From positions 1,252,621-1,316,620 of the forward strand of contig JANAVB010044018.1 of NCBI GenBank assembly GCA_029216955.1: a stretch of 64,000 bases of DNA. Direction: 5' to 3'. Position numbers and translations under genes: made by a program. The DNA comes from Iris pallida. Lineage: Eukaryota > Streptophyta > Magnoliopsida > Asparagales > Iridaceae. Below, in pieces: positions 1-11,460 of the stretch; position 1 is the first letter of the stretch, and the number at the start of each line of letters is the position of its first letter. The notes beneath the pieces are model-generated. The model ran no database searches, was not told the DNA's origin, and saw nothing but the letters and a program-made list of their open reading frames with translations.

Positions 1-87
1 TTAGAACAGATCTACATCTACCGACTATTACACAGCGCAGGTTTTATTGGACAACATGGACGTATCAATCAATACGTAGATCCAAAG

Positions 88-101
88 TGGCTTTGATACC
101 A
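88..101 (-). other. Primer binding site of element C (initiator tRNA-Met type)
   Basis: On the minus strand this reads TGGTATCAAAGCCA, two bases after the LTR end. TGGTATCA is complementary to the 3' end of plant initiator tRNA-Met, the usual primer of copia elements. It fixes the orientation of C as minus. Confidence 0.75.
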
Positions 102-103
102 AT

Positions 104-1373
104 TGATGGAACTGGAGATTCCCAGGACCCTTCCTTTGGTGTGCGTATTGATCGATAGAAAGTTAAACAGATCTAATACGTGTTCTAACCCTTCATAGGC
201 GGAAACTAGGGTTCACGAATTATACCTACGGCGGAAAGGAGACAAGTAATTCTTGGAAATCTCGAGCGAACGACCCCAAGATCTTCTGCACGTATTCCTT
301 CCTCGAGTTGGACTTCGTGTGGGCGACGATCTTCCAACCTTTTCTTCTCCTTGGCAGCCCTCTCTTTCTCTCCTTACGTGAATCACGAATTTAGAGAAAG
401 TTTCAGATTTCTGATCAGTATTATGGCAGCCCGAGAATAGAGGATATATACAGGCTATGACAGGGACCATGAGGAGAAATTAGAGTTAGGCCTCCTAACG
501 GATCTGGATATCCCGTGTTCAGCCCGAACACACAATCCAGGCCCATTAACAATAGCTCGGTCCACTAATGAGCTATTGTTGCACTACCTCCCTAATCCCA
601 AATTATGTTTGTGGGCTCCTTTTATTATATGCTCGTTTGGCTCCCCATGTTAAGATATCGTATGTCCGTCGATCAAATTAAGTTACTGACAACTATATTG
701 ATTCGACATCTTTTATCCTTAAGAAGTACCGCTCAACTTTATTTGTCATGTCGGATATAATCCACCTGCAGGGTTTATATGACAATCCTTATGAGCTCCT
801 TAAGGGGACATCATCAACCCGATGTATCGGGACATGGATTCCATTTATAATCAACAGCCCATCATACATACAATATTATTACCCAATTCATAGAGGTTGT
901 TGATCCATAATGAATCTCACTCTTTTATGAGTCAAAGTAATGCACACTGCATATATATGTCCGTTATTATATCCGGATTAAGAGCACAAGCATCCATAAT
1001 AACAGAGGTGTTTGTTCTCTTATATAGTCAGTACAAAAAGAACAACCTCAAGTGGTCATGTTCAATACACACAAAGTATACTAGTGTAAACCTATAGTCA
1101 AGATAGACTAATACCAGATTACACTACAACCTTTCCAATAGATTGTCCAAGTCCATCTAGGTTGTGAACTATTTATATACTCCATAGGAAACTGATAATA
1201 TGATCTTCTGTGTGACACCACACACCATATTATCTACAATATAGAATATCAGACATTTGCATTAACACTTGCAACAAATACAATATGCAAACATTTGCCC
1301 ATATGATTCTCATTCAAAATTTGAAGAAATAAGGTTACTACAAAAGTGATGCTTCTAGTATATAACCCTAACA
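104..1373 (-). repeat. 5' LTR of element C
   Basis: A 1270 bp LTR in minus orientation. TG...CA ends coincide on one side with the primer binding site and on the other with the sharp start of homology between A and B. The small open frames at 213-470 and 897-1097 lie inside it and have no protein character. The mate LTR is outside the window. Confidence 0.7.
444..450 (-). promoter_or_regulatory. TATA box in the LTR of element C
   Basis: The minus strand reads GTATATATCC here, about 340 bp from the inner end of the LTR, a suitable place for the retrotransposon promoter. The call is by motif and position only. Confidence 0.45.
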
Positions 1374-1378
1374 CCTTC
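1374..1378. other. Right copy of the target duplication of element C (CCTTC)
   Basis: The five bases after the C LTR are CCTTC. The matching, uninterrupted site in element B (minus strand of 38511-38525) reads CGTTCCTTCCACTTC, so the target context is present. The left copy would be outside the window. Confidence 0.5.
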
Positions 1379-2660
1379 CACTTCTACTCATGTTAGGACG
1401 GCATTCATGACAAACGACGAACAGGATGGTCCCCGTGATCGCCAACGCATCGACACTCTGGAGGCCATACTGCGCACTTTGGTCAAATCTGTGGACGAGA
1501 TCAAAGCAGCCCTTCCAACTCTGTAAGGAGGGATGCCTGGCCAAACAAACTTGGGCCCCGCGGTCAATGCAGACTCAAACTCAGCGGCACCAAACACGGG
1601 CAATATTCCTCCTGAAATGTCGGCTCCTACCGCTGCAGACGAAGCCAGGGAGGCAAGAAGAGAGGTCAGGAGCTTCGAGCCATGTTCCACGCCCGAGAAA
1701 ACTGCCAAGACCTCAGGATACGACAACCGTATCCCGCTGCGTGGAGAGATGTTGCCTTCCCACCAAAATATAAACCATTCCACATCAATCCATATGACGG
1801 GATGACCTCCGCAAGTCGGTACATCACTTACTTCGAGGTCACCACCGACCATCTGCCCCATGACGATGCCATCCTTACATGATTATTCATTGGGGCATTG
1901 GAAAGGGTCGTCTTTGACTGGTATCGCAACCTGCCAGACAACTGCATCCACTCCTTCGCCAGCTTCAAGTGCATGTTCTTGGAGAGATTCTACGAAGTAG
2001 GACAGGACGTCACAATGTCCACCCTCATGGACGTCGTTTAAGGGGAGATAGAGCTGACAAGGAACTATATTGAGTGGTTCTGCCAAACCGCCATGAAGCT
2101 ACCATCCGGTAATTCGGATTCCTCCTTAATTAAAATTTGCCAAAAGAGACTGCTTCCAACAATCAGCCTCTGGATGGGTGAAAGTCAATTCAAAGACTGG
2201 AAGACGTTTATTATCAGTGCCACTAGCGCCGAGGAACGGTTGAAGAAGGCTCGTCAACTAGGATTGCACATCTCAGATGGAGAGGACAAGGGCAGGCATC
2301 CTAATGCCAACAATAACAACGGGGGTAGCTCCGTCAACAATCGGGACAACAAGGGCAAGCAGGCTATGGTGGCCGACACAGCCCAGAAACCTGAGTCAAA
2401 ACCGGCAGATAAACAATGGCCGCAAATGACCTACTCTTTCGAAGACGGCCACGTCAAGCCCATCTTGAACATGCTCATACAAGGAGACAGAATTCAGCTC
2501 CCTCCGCCAAGACGAAAACCTCGACCGGCAGAAATGAAGAGCCCAAAGTACTGCCATTACCACCGCTACGTCCACCATGCTACATACGACTGCTACCAAC
2601 TGAAACGGTACATCCAACATCTCATCGATTCGAACGCTCTGGTCAGCCATCGATTTCGAA
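1374..2660 (+). pseudogene. Element A gag (capsid/nucleocapsid), broken and 5'-truncated
   Basis: Colinear with gag of element B (minus strand, 38520 to about 37220). The capsid-like core includes the PAAWRDV and FHINPYDG segments near 1735-1800 and the KLPSGN segment near 2096. A zinc-binding-like motif (CHYHRYVHHATYDC) lies near 2550. Stops relative to B: 1524 (CAA to TAA), 1880 (CGA to TGA), 2039 (CAA to TAA). A one-base loss near 1668 and a 4 bp gain near 2647 shift the frame. The start codon lies left of element C. Family: Retrotrans_gag by resemblance. Confidence 0.75.
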
Positions 2661-2663
2661 GAG

Positions 2664-5049
2664 GTAACTGTGGCAGCCAATATGGTGTCAGTACAATTTG
2701 GCAGCTTCCCTCCAACAGAAACTCAAGACGGTGTGGTACCCATCCCTCTGGCAATAATAGAAATTGCTAATCTTCCGCCTCCCCGGGATCAGGCTGCTGG
2801 TCTAGTGCCCCTCACCACATCACGGGGGGAGGTCATGTGGGTCCATCCGGACCTGGTACTCGAGGTGACTCAATCCACACCCCTTTCCATTCGCAAGAAG
2901 AAGAATGGAAAAGTCAGATCCTGCCGCACAATCTCGGTAGATATCGAAAAAGCCACAGCCGTCGTCACTCGGACTGGGGCACAATCCCAACCTGCGACTG
3001 ATAACTCGGCTGAAGATCATCAGCCAGCTACCGCTGACGCTCCGGGACCTTCTCAGCCTCCGACGACCAATAAGCCTAGGCCGAAGGAGACTCGCTTTGA
3101 CAAATCCCTCTGAAAAGAGGTACCGCAGTGGGCTGGAGAGGCCCTACAACTTCGACATCTTGGCACAATTGGCCAACACACCGGCCAAATTATCATTATA
3201 CGAGCTCCTGAGAGTCTCAAAAGATGTTCGAGTGGCTTTGAGTGATGCACTCCAGAATGCTGACGCATATCTAGCTCAAGTCAACCTCACGGGAGAGAGT
3301 CCGCCTGCAGATCTCCAAGACAGCGCTTGTATGGGAGCGATGCCCAATATTGTCTTCACTCCGCAGGATATGCTCATCAAAACCAACCTGCACGATCGCC
3401 CGTTATATTATACTGGATACATCGGCGACGTAAAGGTGGATCGGATGCACATTGATCCTGGTTCTTCCATAAGCATCATCCCGAAGGGTCTGTTACATCA
3501 TCTCCGCATTCCTATGCATCGTCTGACGCCAACAAGCACCACCATCAGCGGTTTCAATTCGGGCAGGAGCTACCCGATTGGGAAGATTCACTTAAAGTGC
3601 CAAATTGGCGATCTTCACTCAGAAGTAACCTGTTACGTCATAGACGCAGAAACTTCCTACAACATCCTCTTGGGGCGCCCTTGGATACATGATTACATGA
3701 TCGTGCCTTCCACGCTGCACCAGTGCTTCAAGTATGTCGACAAACACGGCTTCGTGATGACAGAATTTGCCGACATCGATCCCTTCAAAGGGGTCGAATC
3801 CTACTACTCAGACTCCTGCCTATACGAAAAGTCGAAGAGGCACCTTGATGAAGGAGATATGCAAGCTCGTACCGAGACAGCCACAGGATCAGAAGAACCT
3901 CTGACGATCCACCTCCAAGCTCGCAAACCTGGCAAGTCCGCACCCCTTACAGCCACTCTGCGTAAGGACGCTATCAGCCTCTCGGCACAAGAAGAGCAAA
4001 TGATAATCCGGCTGCCAAGGTCCGGCCAAGCGCCCAGACCCACAACGGAGCCACTGACAATCAGGTTGCCTAGAGTCGGCCAGCCACAAACGGAGAAGCT
4101 CAACCCCTCCGACAAGCCAATGACGATACGCCTTCCCAAGAAGACTCGTCACCCCGATGCAAGGTCTGGGGCTTCTAGCCAGCCAATAACTCCCCGCCCA
4201 GCATCGAGTACCAAATTGGGGGTCGCTAGTTTGCCAACGACTCCACGTTCTGCTCTACCGGCAGAACCCCTGACGATCAAGCTGCCCAGGTTATCCTCTC
4301 AGTCTTCATTTATACAGGGGGTGGCCGAAGAAGAACCGGAGCTAGCCAAGTATGTGGCTTCCCATACTGATGTTCCCTCCACAGATGATGTAATCCCGCT
4401 AGAAAAGATACCTTACTTCATCAATAAAGGGCTATCTTTGAACTACCTCGAGCCTAATAAGCGTTGTACAATGTATGCTATGGAACACGGTATAAGCACT
4501 CACCTACACACACAGGTGACAAATGTGTACATCGCGAACCAGCTTACTCCAGTGGAAGACGCTTACCGCATAATCGAGGGAGGGGACCATCCAATCATCT
4601 TCGACCGGAAGGACGACCCACAATCCTTTACCATAGAGAAGGTCAATTTTGAATCAGATACCGGGAGACTGCCTCTATATCTTTTTAGCCCCCAATCCAA
4701 ATACCTCATGCAAAAACAGGGGTATGATCTGGAGACTACGCCAGGCTTGAACTACGGCACTGGGCGACGATTACCTTTAAAGCCACCAGTCCCGGCTGGC
4801 AAACCACGGGACTACTACAGCAAGACCCGATGTGGATTAGGGTATGTTACGCCCACAACGACCCCTGAAAGTTCAGATGAGAAATACGACTGGCATTCAC
4901 ATTCAACCGGGTCACCAACTTCTGATTCGGATGCCAGCATCGGAGTCGTATTCAGACAAGTCATATCAGTCAACATGGCATTCGCCGACGCTTACGAAGA
5001 AGATAAAGACATTCCTGAAATCCACGAGTTAGATCCGTGGGTCCAATAG
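2664..5049 (+). pseudogene. Element A gag-pol linker and aspartic protease, broken
   Basis: The long frame at 3097-5049 carries a retropepsin-like domain: the active-site motif IDPGSSISIIP at about 3451, and YNILLGRPW near 3657. The frame upstream (2670-3113) ends in TGA at 3111, where B has CGA, and a one-base gain soon after restores the register. A Pro/Ser/Thr-rich linker with repeats of the form EPLTIRLPR follows the protease (about 3890-4310); its function is unknown. TAG at 5047 replaces CAG of B. The protease would cleave the polyprotein in virus-like particles if intact. Confidence 0.75.
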
Positions 5050-6600
5050 CTAGACGCACAATGGGAAAAGCGGTTCGAACAGAGAGAACCTATTACTAAA
5101 GATTAGGCTATATAGGTTGACCTCGGCAACGAATCTTCTCCAAAACCAATCTTCGTCAGTAAAAGCCTGACAGACGAAGAGCGAGAATCGCTACTGGAAC
5201 TCGTCAAAGAATACATTGATGTGTTCGCCTGGAGCTATGAAGACATGTCAGGGTTAAATCCAGATATTGCTCTTCACAAACTCAACATTCGGCCAGATGC
5301 AAAGCCGATCAAACAACAACAGCGACGCTTCCGCCCGGGCATCATGGATGCGATCGAAGCCGAAGTCAACAAACTGATATCCAGTGGCTTCATATGCGAG
5401 GAGCAACATCCAGACTAGGTCGCCAACATAGTACCGGTCATCAAGAAGAATAGGAAGATTCGAATCTGCATCGACTTCCGCAATCTGAATAAGGCATGTC
5501 CCAAAGATGAATTCCCCCTCCCTATCATAGACATCATAATCAACAACACATGCGACTTCGAGCGAATGTCATTCATGGATGGTTTCTCGGGGTACAACCA
5601 AATCAAGATGTCTTCTGACGACGAAAAGCATACATTATTCCGAACACCGATTGGTACATACTGCTACATATTCATGCCTTTCGGTTTAAAGAATGCTGGC
5701 GCCAAGTATCAAAGAGTTATGAGTATCATCTTCAGGGATCACTTGCGCAAGACCGTGGAGTACTATGTTGATGACATCGCCGTCAAAAGTCGCTGTAAGG
5801 GTGACCACCTCCAGGATCTGAGGACGATATTCGACCTGATGCGAGCACACAACCTGAAGATGAATCCCACAAAATCTTTCTTGGGCGTATCTAGCGGAAA
5901 GTTCTTGGGTTTTATCATTACCGCCCAGGGTATCCACATAGACCCTGAGAAGACAAAGGCAATCATGGAGATGGGTCCCCCGAGAAATCTCCGAGAACTT
6001 CGAGGCCTCCAAGGGAGGCTAGCTTACATCAGGAGGTTCATTTCCAACCTCTCCGGGCGTTGTCAGCCATTCACCCATCTCATGAAGAAGGGCGTCTCAT
6101 TCGTATGGGACGAAGAATGTCAGCGTGCCTTCGACAGCATCAAAGAATATTTGTCGAATCCTCCAGTCCTGGTGGCCCCGGCTGCTGGAAAACCATTTCT
6201 GTTTTATGTACGAGCAATGGAGCTTTCCCTCGGCGCTCTGCTGGCACAAAACAACGATGCAGACCATGAACAAGCTATATATTACCTCAGTCGAATGATG
6301 ATCGGGCCAGAGCACCGATATACCGTCGTGGAGAAGGAATGCCTCTCCCTGGTGTTCGCCATTCAAAAGATGCGGCACTATGTCACAGGATAAACTATAC
6401 ATGTGATCTCACGAGTCAACCCTCTCAGGGTCCTCATGACTAAGCCAGGGGCACTCAGCTCTCGCCTTGCTATATGGGCAATATTACTGTCCCCTTACCA
6501 TATGATCTTCGTCCCGCAAAAGGCTGTTAAAGGTCAAGCTCTGGCAGACTTTTTAGCAGCCCACCCAGGCTCGGAGTCGTCCAGAAGATATGAAGGAATC
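5050..6600 (+). pseudogene. Element A reverse transcriptase and first RNase H, broken
   Basis: RT motifs run from the LNIRPDAKP segment (about 5281) through RICIDFRNLN (5461) to the catalytic YVDDI (about 5764), then LRELRGLQGRLAYIRRF (about 5990). The gypsy-type RNase H with VVEKECLSLVFA lies near 6325. Stops at 5104 (GAG in B), 5113 (CAG in B), 5416 (TGG in B) and 6391 (CAA in B) break the frame. The catalytic YVDD box is still intact, unlike that of B. Confidence 0.85.
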
Positions 6601-7075
6601 CCAGATGAGGTCGCCGACTCGCATGCAACCTCTCACGATGATATATGGCGAATGTTCTTCGACGACGCCTCAAGGACCGGACCTAAGGGCCATATCGTCG
6701 TCGGGGTCGGGGTGGTACTGGTTTTGCCTTCCGGATTGGTGATCAATCACGCTTACCCCCTCATGGAACCCTGCTCTAACAATGTGGCCGAGTACAACGC
6801 TTTGGTCATTGGCTTCCAACTGGCAAGAGAGCTGGGAGTAGAATATCTTGAAGCATACGGCGATTCACAGTTAATCATTAATTAGATCCGGGGTTCATAC
6901 GAAGTCCGCCATGAAGACATGATCCCCTATCACCAAATAGCGATCGACATCATCTCGTCGTTCGAGGGGTTCTTCATCGAACACGTTTCCAAGCTCCGAA
7001 ATATCGAAGCCGATGCCTTAGCAGGCCTTGCCACTTCCCTAGCAGTGCCGAATCATACTCATAAATCGGTGAATG
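6600..7075 (+). pseudogene. Element A second (archaeal-type) RNase H, broken
   Basis: A second RNase H domain lies between RT-RNase H and integrase. Acidic active-site residues can be placed in MFFDDASRTGP (about 6652), AEYNAL (about 6790), GDSQL (about 6862) and EADALAGLA (about 7006). A duplicated RNase H of this kind is known from the Tat lineage. One stop at 6883 (TAG for CAG of B) interrupts it. Confidence 0.75.
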
Positions 7076-8418
7076 TGATAGGTCATGAACTGGTCTGTCC
7101 CAAGAATAATGTTCAATTCGTGGCGAGTTATTCCGCTCAGACGATCGACGAAGTCCCAGACTGGAGACAACCATTCATTGACTTCGTAGTTTATGACATC
7201 CTGTCCGAGAACCCAAAAGAGGCCACCTCTATCAGAAGGCGTTCTCTCAGATTTTTCTACGATACGGAGACGAAAATGTTGTATCGCCGATCCTACGATG
7301 GATTATTGCTTCGATATCTGTCAAACGCAGAAGCCAAAGAAGCCGTACGCGAAGCGCATGACGGTGTCTACGGGGCCCATCAGTCTGGCCCAAAATTGCA
7401 AGACCGTCTTCGCCGAATGGGCTACTACTGGCCCACGATGGTAGCAGATGTGATAGACTATGCAAGAAAGTGCAAAGCTTGCCAAGTCCACGGGGACTTC
7501 ATCTACCAACCATCCGAATTTCTACATCCAACAGTGGCGTCCTGGCCATTTGAAGCATGGGGAATGGATATCATCGGTCCGATTACTCCACCTTCCTTCC
7601 GAGGACATCGCTTCATACTCGCAATCATAGATTACTTCTCCAAATGGACGGAAGTTGTTCTGCTCGCAGAAGTAAAGACTTCAAACATGATCAGCTTCCT
7701 CAAGCATCACGTCATCTATCGCTTTGGACTGCCCCAAAGGATTATCCACGATAATGGTCCGCAGTTCGCAAGCCACGCCTTCTATCGCTTCTGCAATAAA
7801 CACCGAATTCAGAATGTTGCTTCGACACCATACAATCCGGCAGCAAATGGGTTGGCAGAAGCATTCAACAAAACCATTATCAAACTTCTAAAGAAGATCG
7901 TATCATCCAACAAACGCGACTGGAACGAGAAGCTTGGTAAATGCTTATAGGTGTACCATACCACAGTCCGAACAGCCACAGGAAATATAATATTCTCCCT
8001 GGTGTACGGGAGTGAGGCAGTTCTCCCATTGGAGACTCAAATACCCTAGCTCCGCGTCGCCCTTACTTACCAATTGACGACGGACGATAACTACCGTCGC
8101 CGACTACAAGAATTGGAGGCCTTAGATGAAAAGCGCCTCTTGGCTCAGTAACGAATCGAGCTTTACCAAGCATGCATCTCCGGAGCCTTCAACAAGAAGG
8201 TTAAAATTAGAACATTCCAAGTGGACGATCTCGTCCTGGCAGTTCGGAGGCCGATGGTCATGACTCACAAAACCGCCGACAAATTCAAGCCAAAATGGAA
8301 AGGTCCATTTATCATTGAGGTTGTATTCTCCAACGGTGCTTACCGCCTCGTAAAACAAAACGAAGATTTGCTTATGGTTCCAGTCAACGGCAAGTTCCTG
8401 AAGAAATATTATGTCTAA
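7076..8418 (+). pseudogene. Element A integrase, broken
   Basis: The HHCC zinc-binding region includes GAHQSGPKL and CKACQ (about 7370-7480). The D,D,E catalytic triad is recognisable in WGMDIIGP (7558), HDNGPQF (7747) and NGLAEAFNKT (7849). The C-terminal part ends with KPKWKGPFIIEVV and a final TAA at 8416. Stops: 7948 (TGG in B), 8047 (TCG in B) and 8149 (CAA in B). No chromodomain follows, in keeping with a Tat-type rather than chromovirus integrase. Confidence 0.85.
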
Positions 8419-8431
8419 ACGATATTTTCCA

Positions 8432-8704
8432 GATTACCGAGTCATGTACCCGCCGGTACCGCTGAACTCATATTCACAAAAATCCTAGATTATTGAGTTA
8501 TGTACCCGCTGGTGTCGCTGAACTCATATCCACAATACTCCAGATTATCGAGTCATGTACCCGCTGGTGCCGCTGAACTCATATTTTCAAATTCTAAATT
8601 ATCGATACATGTACCCGCCGGTACCGCTGAACTCACATTCCAACTCTCCCAGATTATCGAGTTATGTACCCGCAGGTGCCTCTGAACTCACATTCCAGTC
8701 ACTC
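8432..8704 (+). repeat. Tandem array of five ~55 bp units after element A pol
   Basis: Each unit contains GAGTCATGTACCCGC, a variable GGTGCC/GGTACC step and GCTGAACTCA, spaced about 55 bp. Units start near 8432, 8487, 8542, 8596 and 8651. The same array occurs in B (31204-31479), so it belongs to the family. It lies just after the pol stop; no coding role is seen. Confidence 0.8.
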
Positions 8705-8889
8705 TTTTAGGTAGTAAGTCATGTATGATCATACCTCTGAACTTATTTCTCTGAAAGAGCTCCTCCCTCATGATCCACTACCCGCACATTCTGTGCACAA
8801 AAAGGGTAACGGATCCACAAAATTTCCAAAACGACCACGTCGATGTTACCTATGAGTCGTTTCACTTCTGCCAAAAACAAATCACCCCT

Positions 8890-9480
8890 CTACATAGAAC
8901 TTCCATTGCCTCATTACCTCTGAGTCGTTCTATGTACCCCTTCATGGAACCCACTCCTGCCATGTCCTTATTACCTCTGAGTGGGAAGGCTCCATCGAAG
9001 AAACCCTCATATTTGTCATGTCCTCATTACCTCTGAATAAATATGCTGGTCCTCCCTCGACTTATTATCTGTACCAAAAAAACCCAGGGTACGCCAAGGA
9101 TAATATGTCCACAAATATCCCCCTTTGAGTCCACTCCTGCCATGTCCTCATTACCTCTGAGTAGGAAGACTCCATGGTAAAACCCTCATACTTGCCATGT
9201 CCTCATTACCTCTGAGTAGGTATGTTGGTTCTCACTTGTCTTATTATCTGTATCCTGAACCAGGGTACGCCAAGGATATTAGGTCAACAAATGTCCTCTG
9301 TTGACCACAAATATCCTCCGTTGAGTCCACTCCTGCCATGTCCTCATTACCTCTGAGTAGGAAGACTCCACGGTAAAACCCCCATACTTGCCACGTCGTC
9401 ATTACCTCTGAGTAAGTATGTTGGTTCCCTTTCATCCTATTATCCGTATCCTAAGTCAGGGTACGCCAAGGATAATAGGC
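8890..9480 (+). repeat. Second, irregular repeat array (CTCATTACCTCTGAGT core) in element A
   Basis: The core CTCATTACCTCTGAGT recurs at least seven times, combined in longer blocks with GGAAGACTCCA and with CAGGGTACGCCAAGGAT. The same blocks are found in B at about 30420-31040. From 9480 to 9770 is unique 3' sequence leading to the poly(A) signal of the antisense gene. Confidence 0.7.
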
Positions 9481-9769
9481 CCACAAAGGTCCTTTGCTAA
9501 GTTTCTTAGTACAGGCCCATCATTCTTCATCATGCCCCAGGAGCCCAGCTGTTCCATGGCATTCTTTCTTTCGATACCCGGAACGTCCATGATCACCTTG
9601 CCGTGGGATTGTTCTAAGTATCTCCATCAAACTTGTTATCCGTACCTAAAACCAAGGTATGCCAAGGGTAACAGGTCCACAAACAAGCCCCTCCATGCGG
9701 GGCAAACGCCCCCATAACACCACAAGCACAACAAGCAGTACAGATAAAGGACAGAATAAAGCATACTCT

Positions 9770-9775
9770 TTTATT
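9770..9775 (-). terminator. Poly(A) signal of the antisense gene in element A
   Basis: The minus strand reads AATAAA about 75 bp past the stop of the antisense reading frame (9852). The same signal is kept in B (30126-30131). It supports an independent transcript from the strand opposite to gag-pol. Confidence 0.6.
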
Positions 9776-11384
9776 TGGAAGCCAAAAAGCATTACATGTT
9801 CTGGGACCATGTCCCCCTCAAAAAGAATATAACAAAAGAAGAAAAGGCTAACTATGGTTCGGCATTACGTAATTCCTGGAGGCGGTTCTTCACCAAGGCG
9901 GTCCCCCGTTCAAGCCGCTGCTTAGCTCGGCGCTCCGCTTCCTGGGACAACCGTTCCGTATCATCAAAATACATGTGTGCCTGCCAGCCATCTTCCATCT
10001 TCTTCAGGGCGAGCTCCAGATTGGCAGAAGCTCGACTAAGTCTGTCAGCCTCTTGCATAACAAGTCCCTTTTCGGTACGAGCGGCTTCGAGCTCAGACTC
10101 CAGAAAGGCCAGCTCTCTCTGGAGTTCGAGGATCTGCTCCCTGGTGTCGATTACCCCGCGGGAGGCGGCCGCTTCCCGAGCCGTACAATCTTCATTTCTA
10201 CGACTCAATTGATCGTATAACTGGGACAGATCACGGCGGTCCTTCAATATGGTCGGATTGATCGATTCCCGAGCAAGCCTCACCTTCTCCATCGCGGTTA
10301 TGAAGAAAGTGCGCTCTTGATCTATTGCCGCAGACAAATCAGTCTGCCACAGCATGTGAAACTGGGTCACAAGTCGATCAGCCTCTAGCAGTTTGGGCTC
10401 CAGAAGCGCAGCTAGCCCCGCCCTACCAGGGAGTGTTCTAAGGATGTCGATTTGGCCACCGGCGCACTGACGGGCCATAGCAAAGGGAGTCCCCCTCTCC
10501 ACGGCTGCCTCGACCCCTCTCTTCAGGTGGCGGTAAAAGCTGTCAACCACATCCTGTGACACTTCATCCAAAACTTCTGTAGAGGACGGCGTCAAAGGAA
10601 ATGTGGCTGGCAGTGTCGAAGGAGTAGCATCGGAACTTGCCATCCCTGCCATCAAAGAAACAAATTCTGTGCGAAAAGATGCATGAATAGCGGCTAGCTC
10701 CTCTTCCGCCGCCCGAAGAGCTTGGATACTCGGCAAGGCGGAAAGGTTAACCCTCGAAACCATATTCGCAGAGGAGAAGGCCGGAAGCATTGTTTCTTGC
10801 CCCGGCTGTGCCGCCACTTGGGCCCCCGAACTCGACCCAGCTGGAGGCCCCTCAATATAGGTTGGAAGAGAAGGAGGCACACGTGCTACCACCAGATCCC
10901 CTCCGGTAGAGTCCGCCCCGACAATGTCCGTCGTCGGCAATAAAGGGGCGGGACCTGTACATCCAAAGCAACCATCAATCGACATAACCCGAAGGATATG
11001 ATGATAGAGTAGATAGGCCTCCTCATAAGTTAAGATTCGGCTTATCTTACCAGGGGAGGAGCATGGAGGCCGCAGCTCGCTCGCAGCTGGCATAGTCTCC
11101 TCACCCGTAACCTCCAAGTTGAATTCAACTAGTTTCTCTGCCGCAGACACCTCTGAAAGGGAACCAGCCAATTCAGCATCACCCCGTTGAAATTCAGCTG
11201 TCTCAGGGACAGGTGCAGTAGAACCCCCGTCCCCATGGATTGAGGTCTCAGCAAGGTGGGACTCCTAGGCCACCTCCGGAAGAACCCCAACAGAAATAAT
11301 AGCGGTGCATATATCATTGACCAAAGTGGTCAGAGCTGGATTGACCTCGGCAGTCAGGTCCCGAGAAGCCGACTCCTCTGACAC

Positions 11385-11460
11385 CTACAAAGAGCAAAGA
11401 AAATAATTAGGCTATAGTTTAGGAAAAAAAGGAGGAGAAGGTAGTTGAAATTCAAATCAC
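11385..11460 (-). other. Intron 2 of the antisense gene (76 bp)
   Basis: The minus strand starts GTGATTTG and ends TTTGTAG, with a CT-rich stretch. The intron in B (18305-18380) has the same length and borders. Removing it joins an open exon 2 frame ending in GAG to an open exon 3 frame starting with a complete codon. Confidence 0.75.

Larger units (their letters stand above)
1..1373 (-). mobile_element. Element C: Ty1/copia-type LTR retrotransposon, 5' end only
   Basis: Read on the minus strand, this is a 5' LTR (1373 to 104) followed by a primer binding site and the first bases of an internal region that runs off the left edge. The LTR begins TGTTAGGG and ends CCATCA, the usual TG...CA form. 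Homology between elements A and B starts exactly at base 1374, so C is inserted into the gag region of A. The remainder of A's gag and its 5' LTR should lie left of C, outside the window. No protein-coding part of C is present; copia assignment rests on the initiator-Met primer site and LTR form, and is an inference. Confidence 0.7.

Noticed and set aside
1426..1773. Frame overlapping gag of A, also seen in B at 37893-38468
   Set aside because: Although open in both copies, it is the +1 shadow of the gag frame, which carries the gag motifs.
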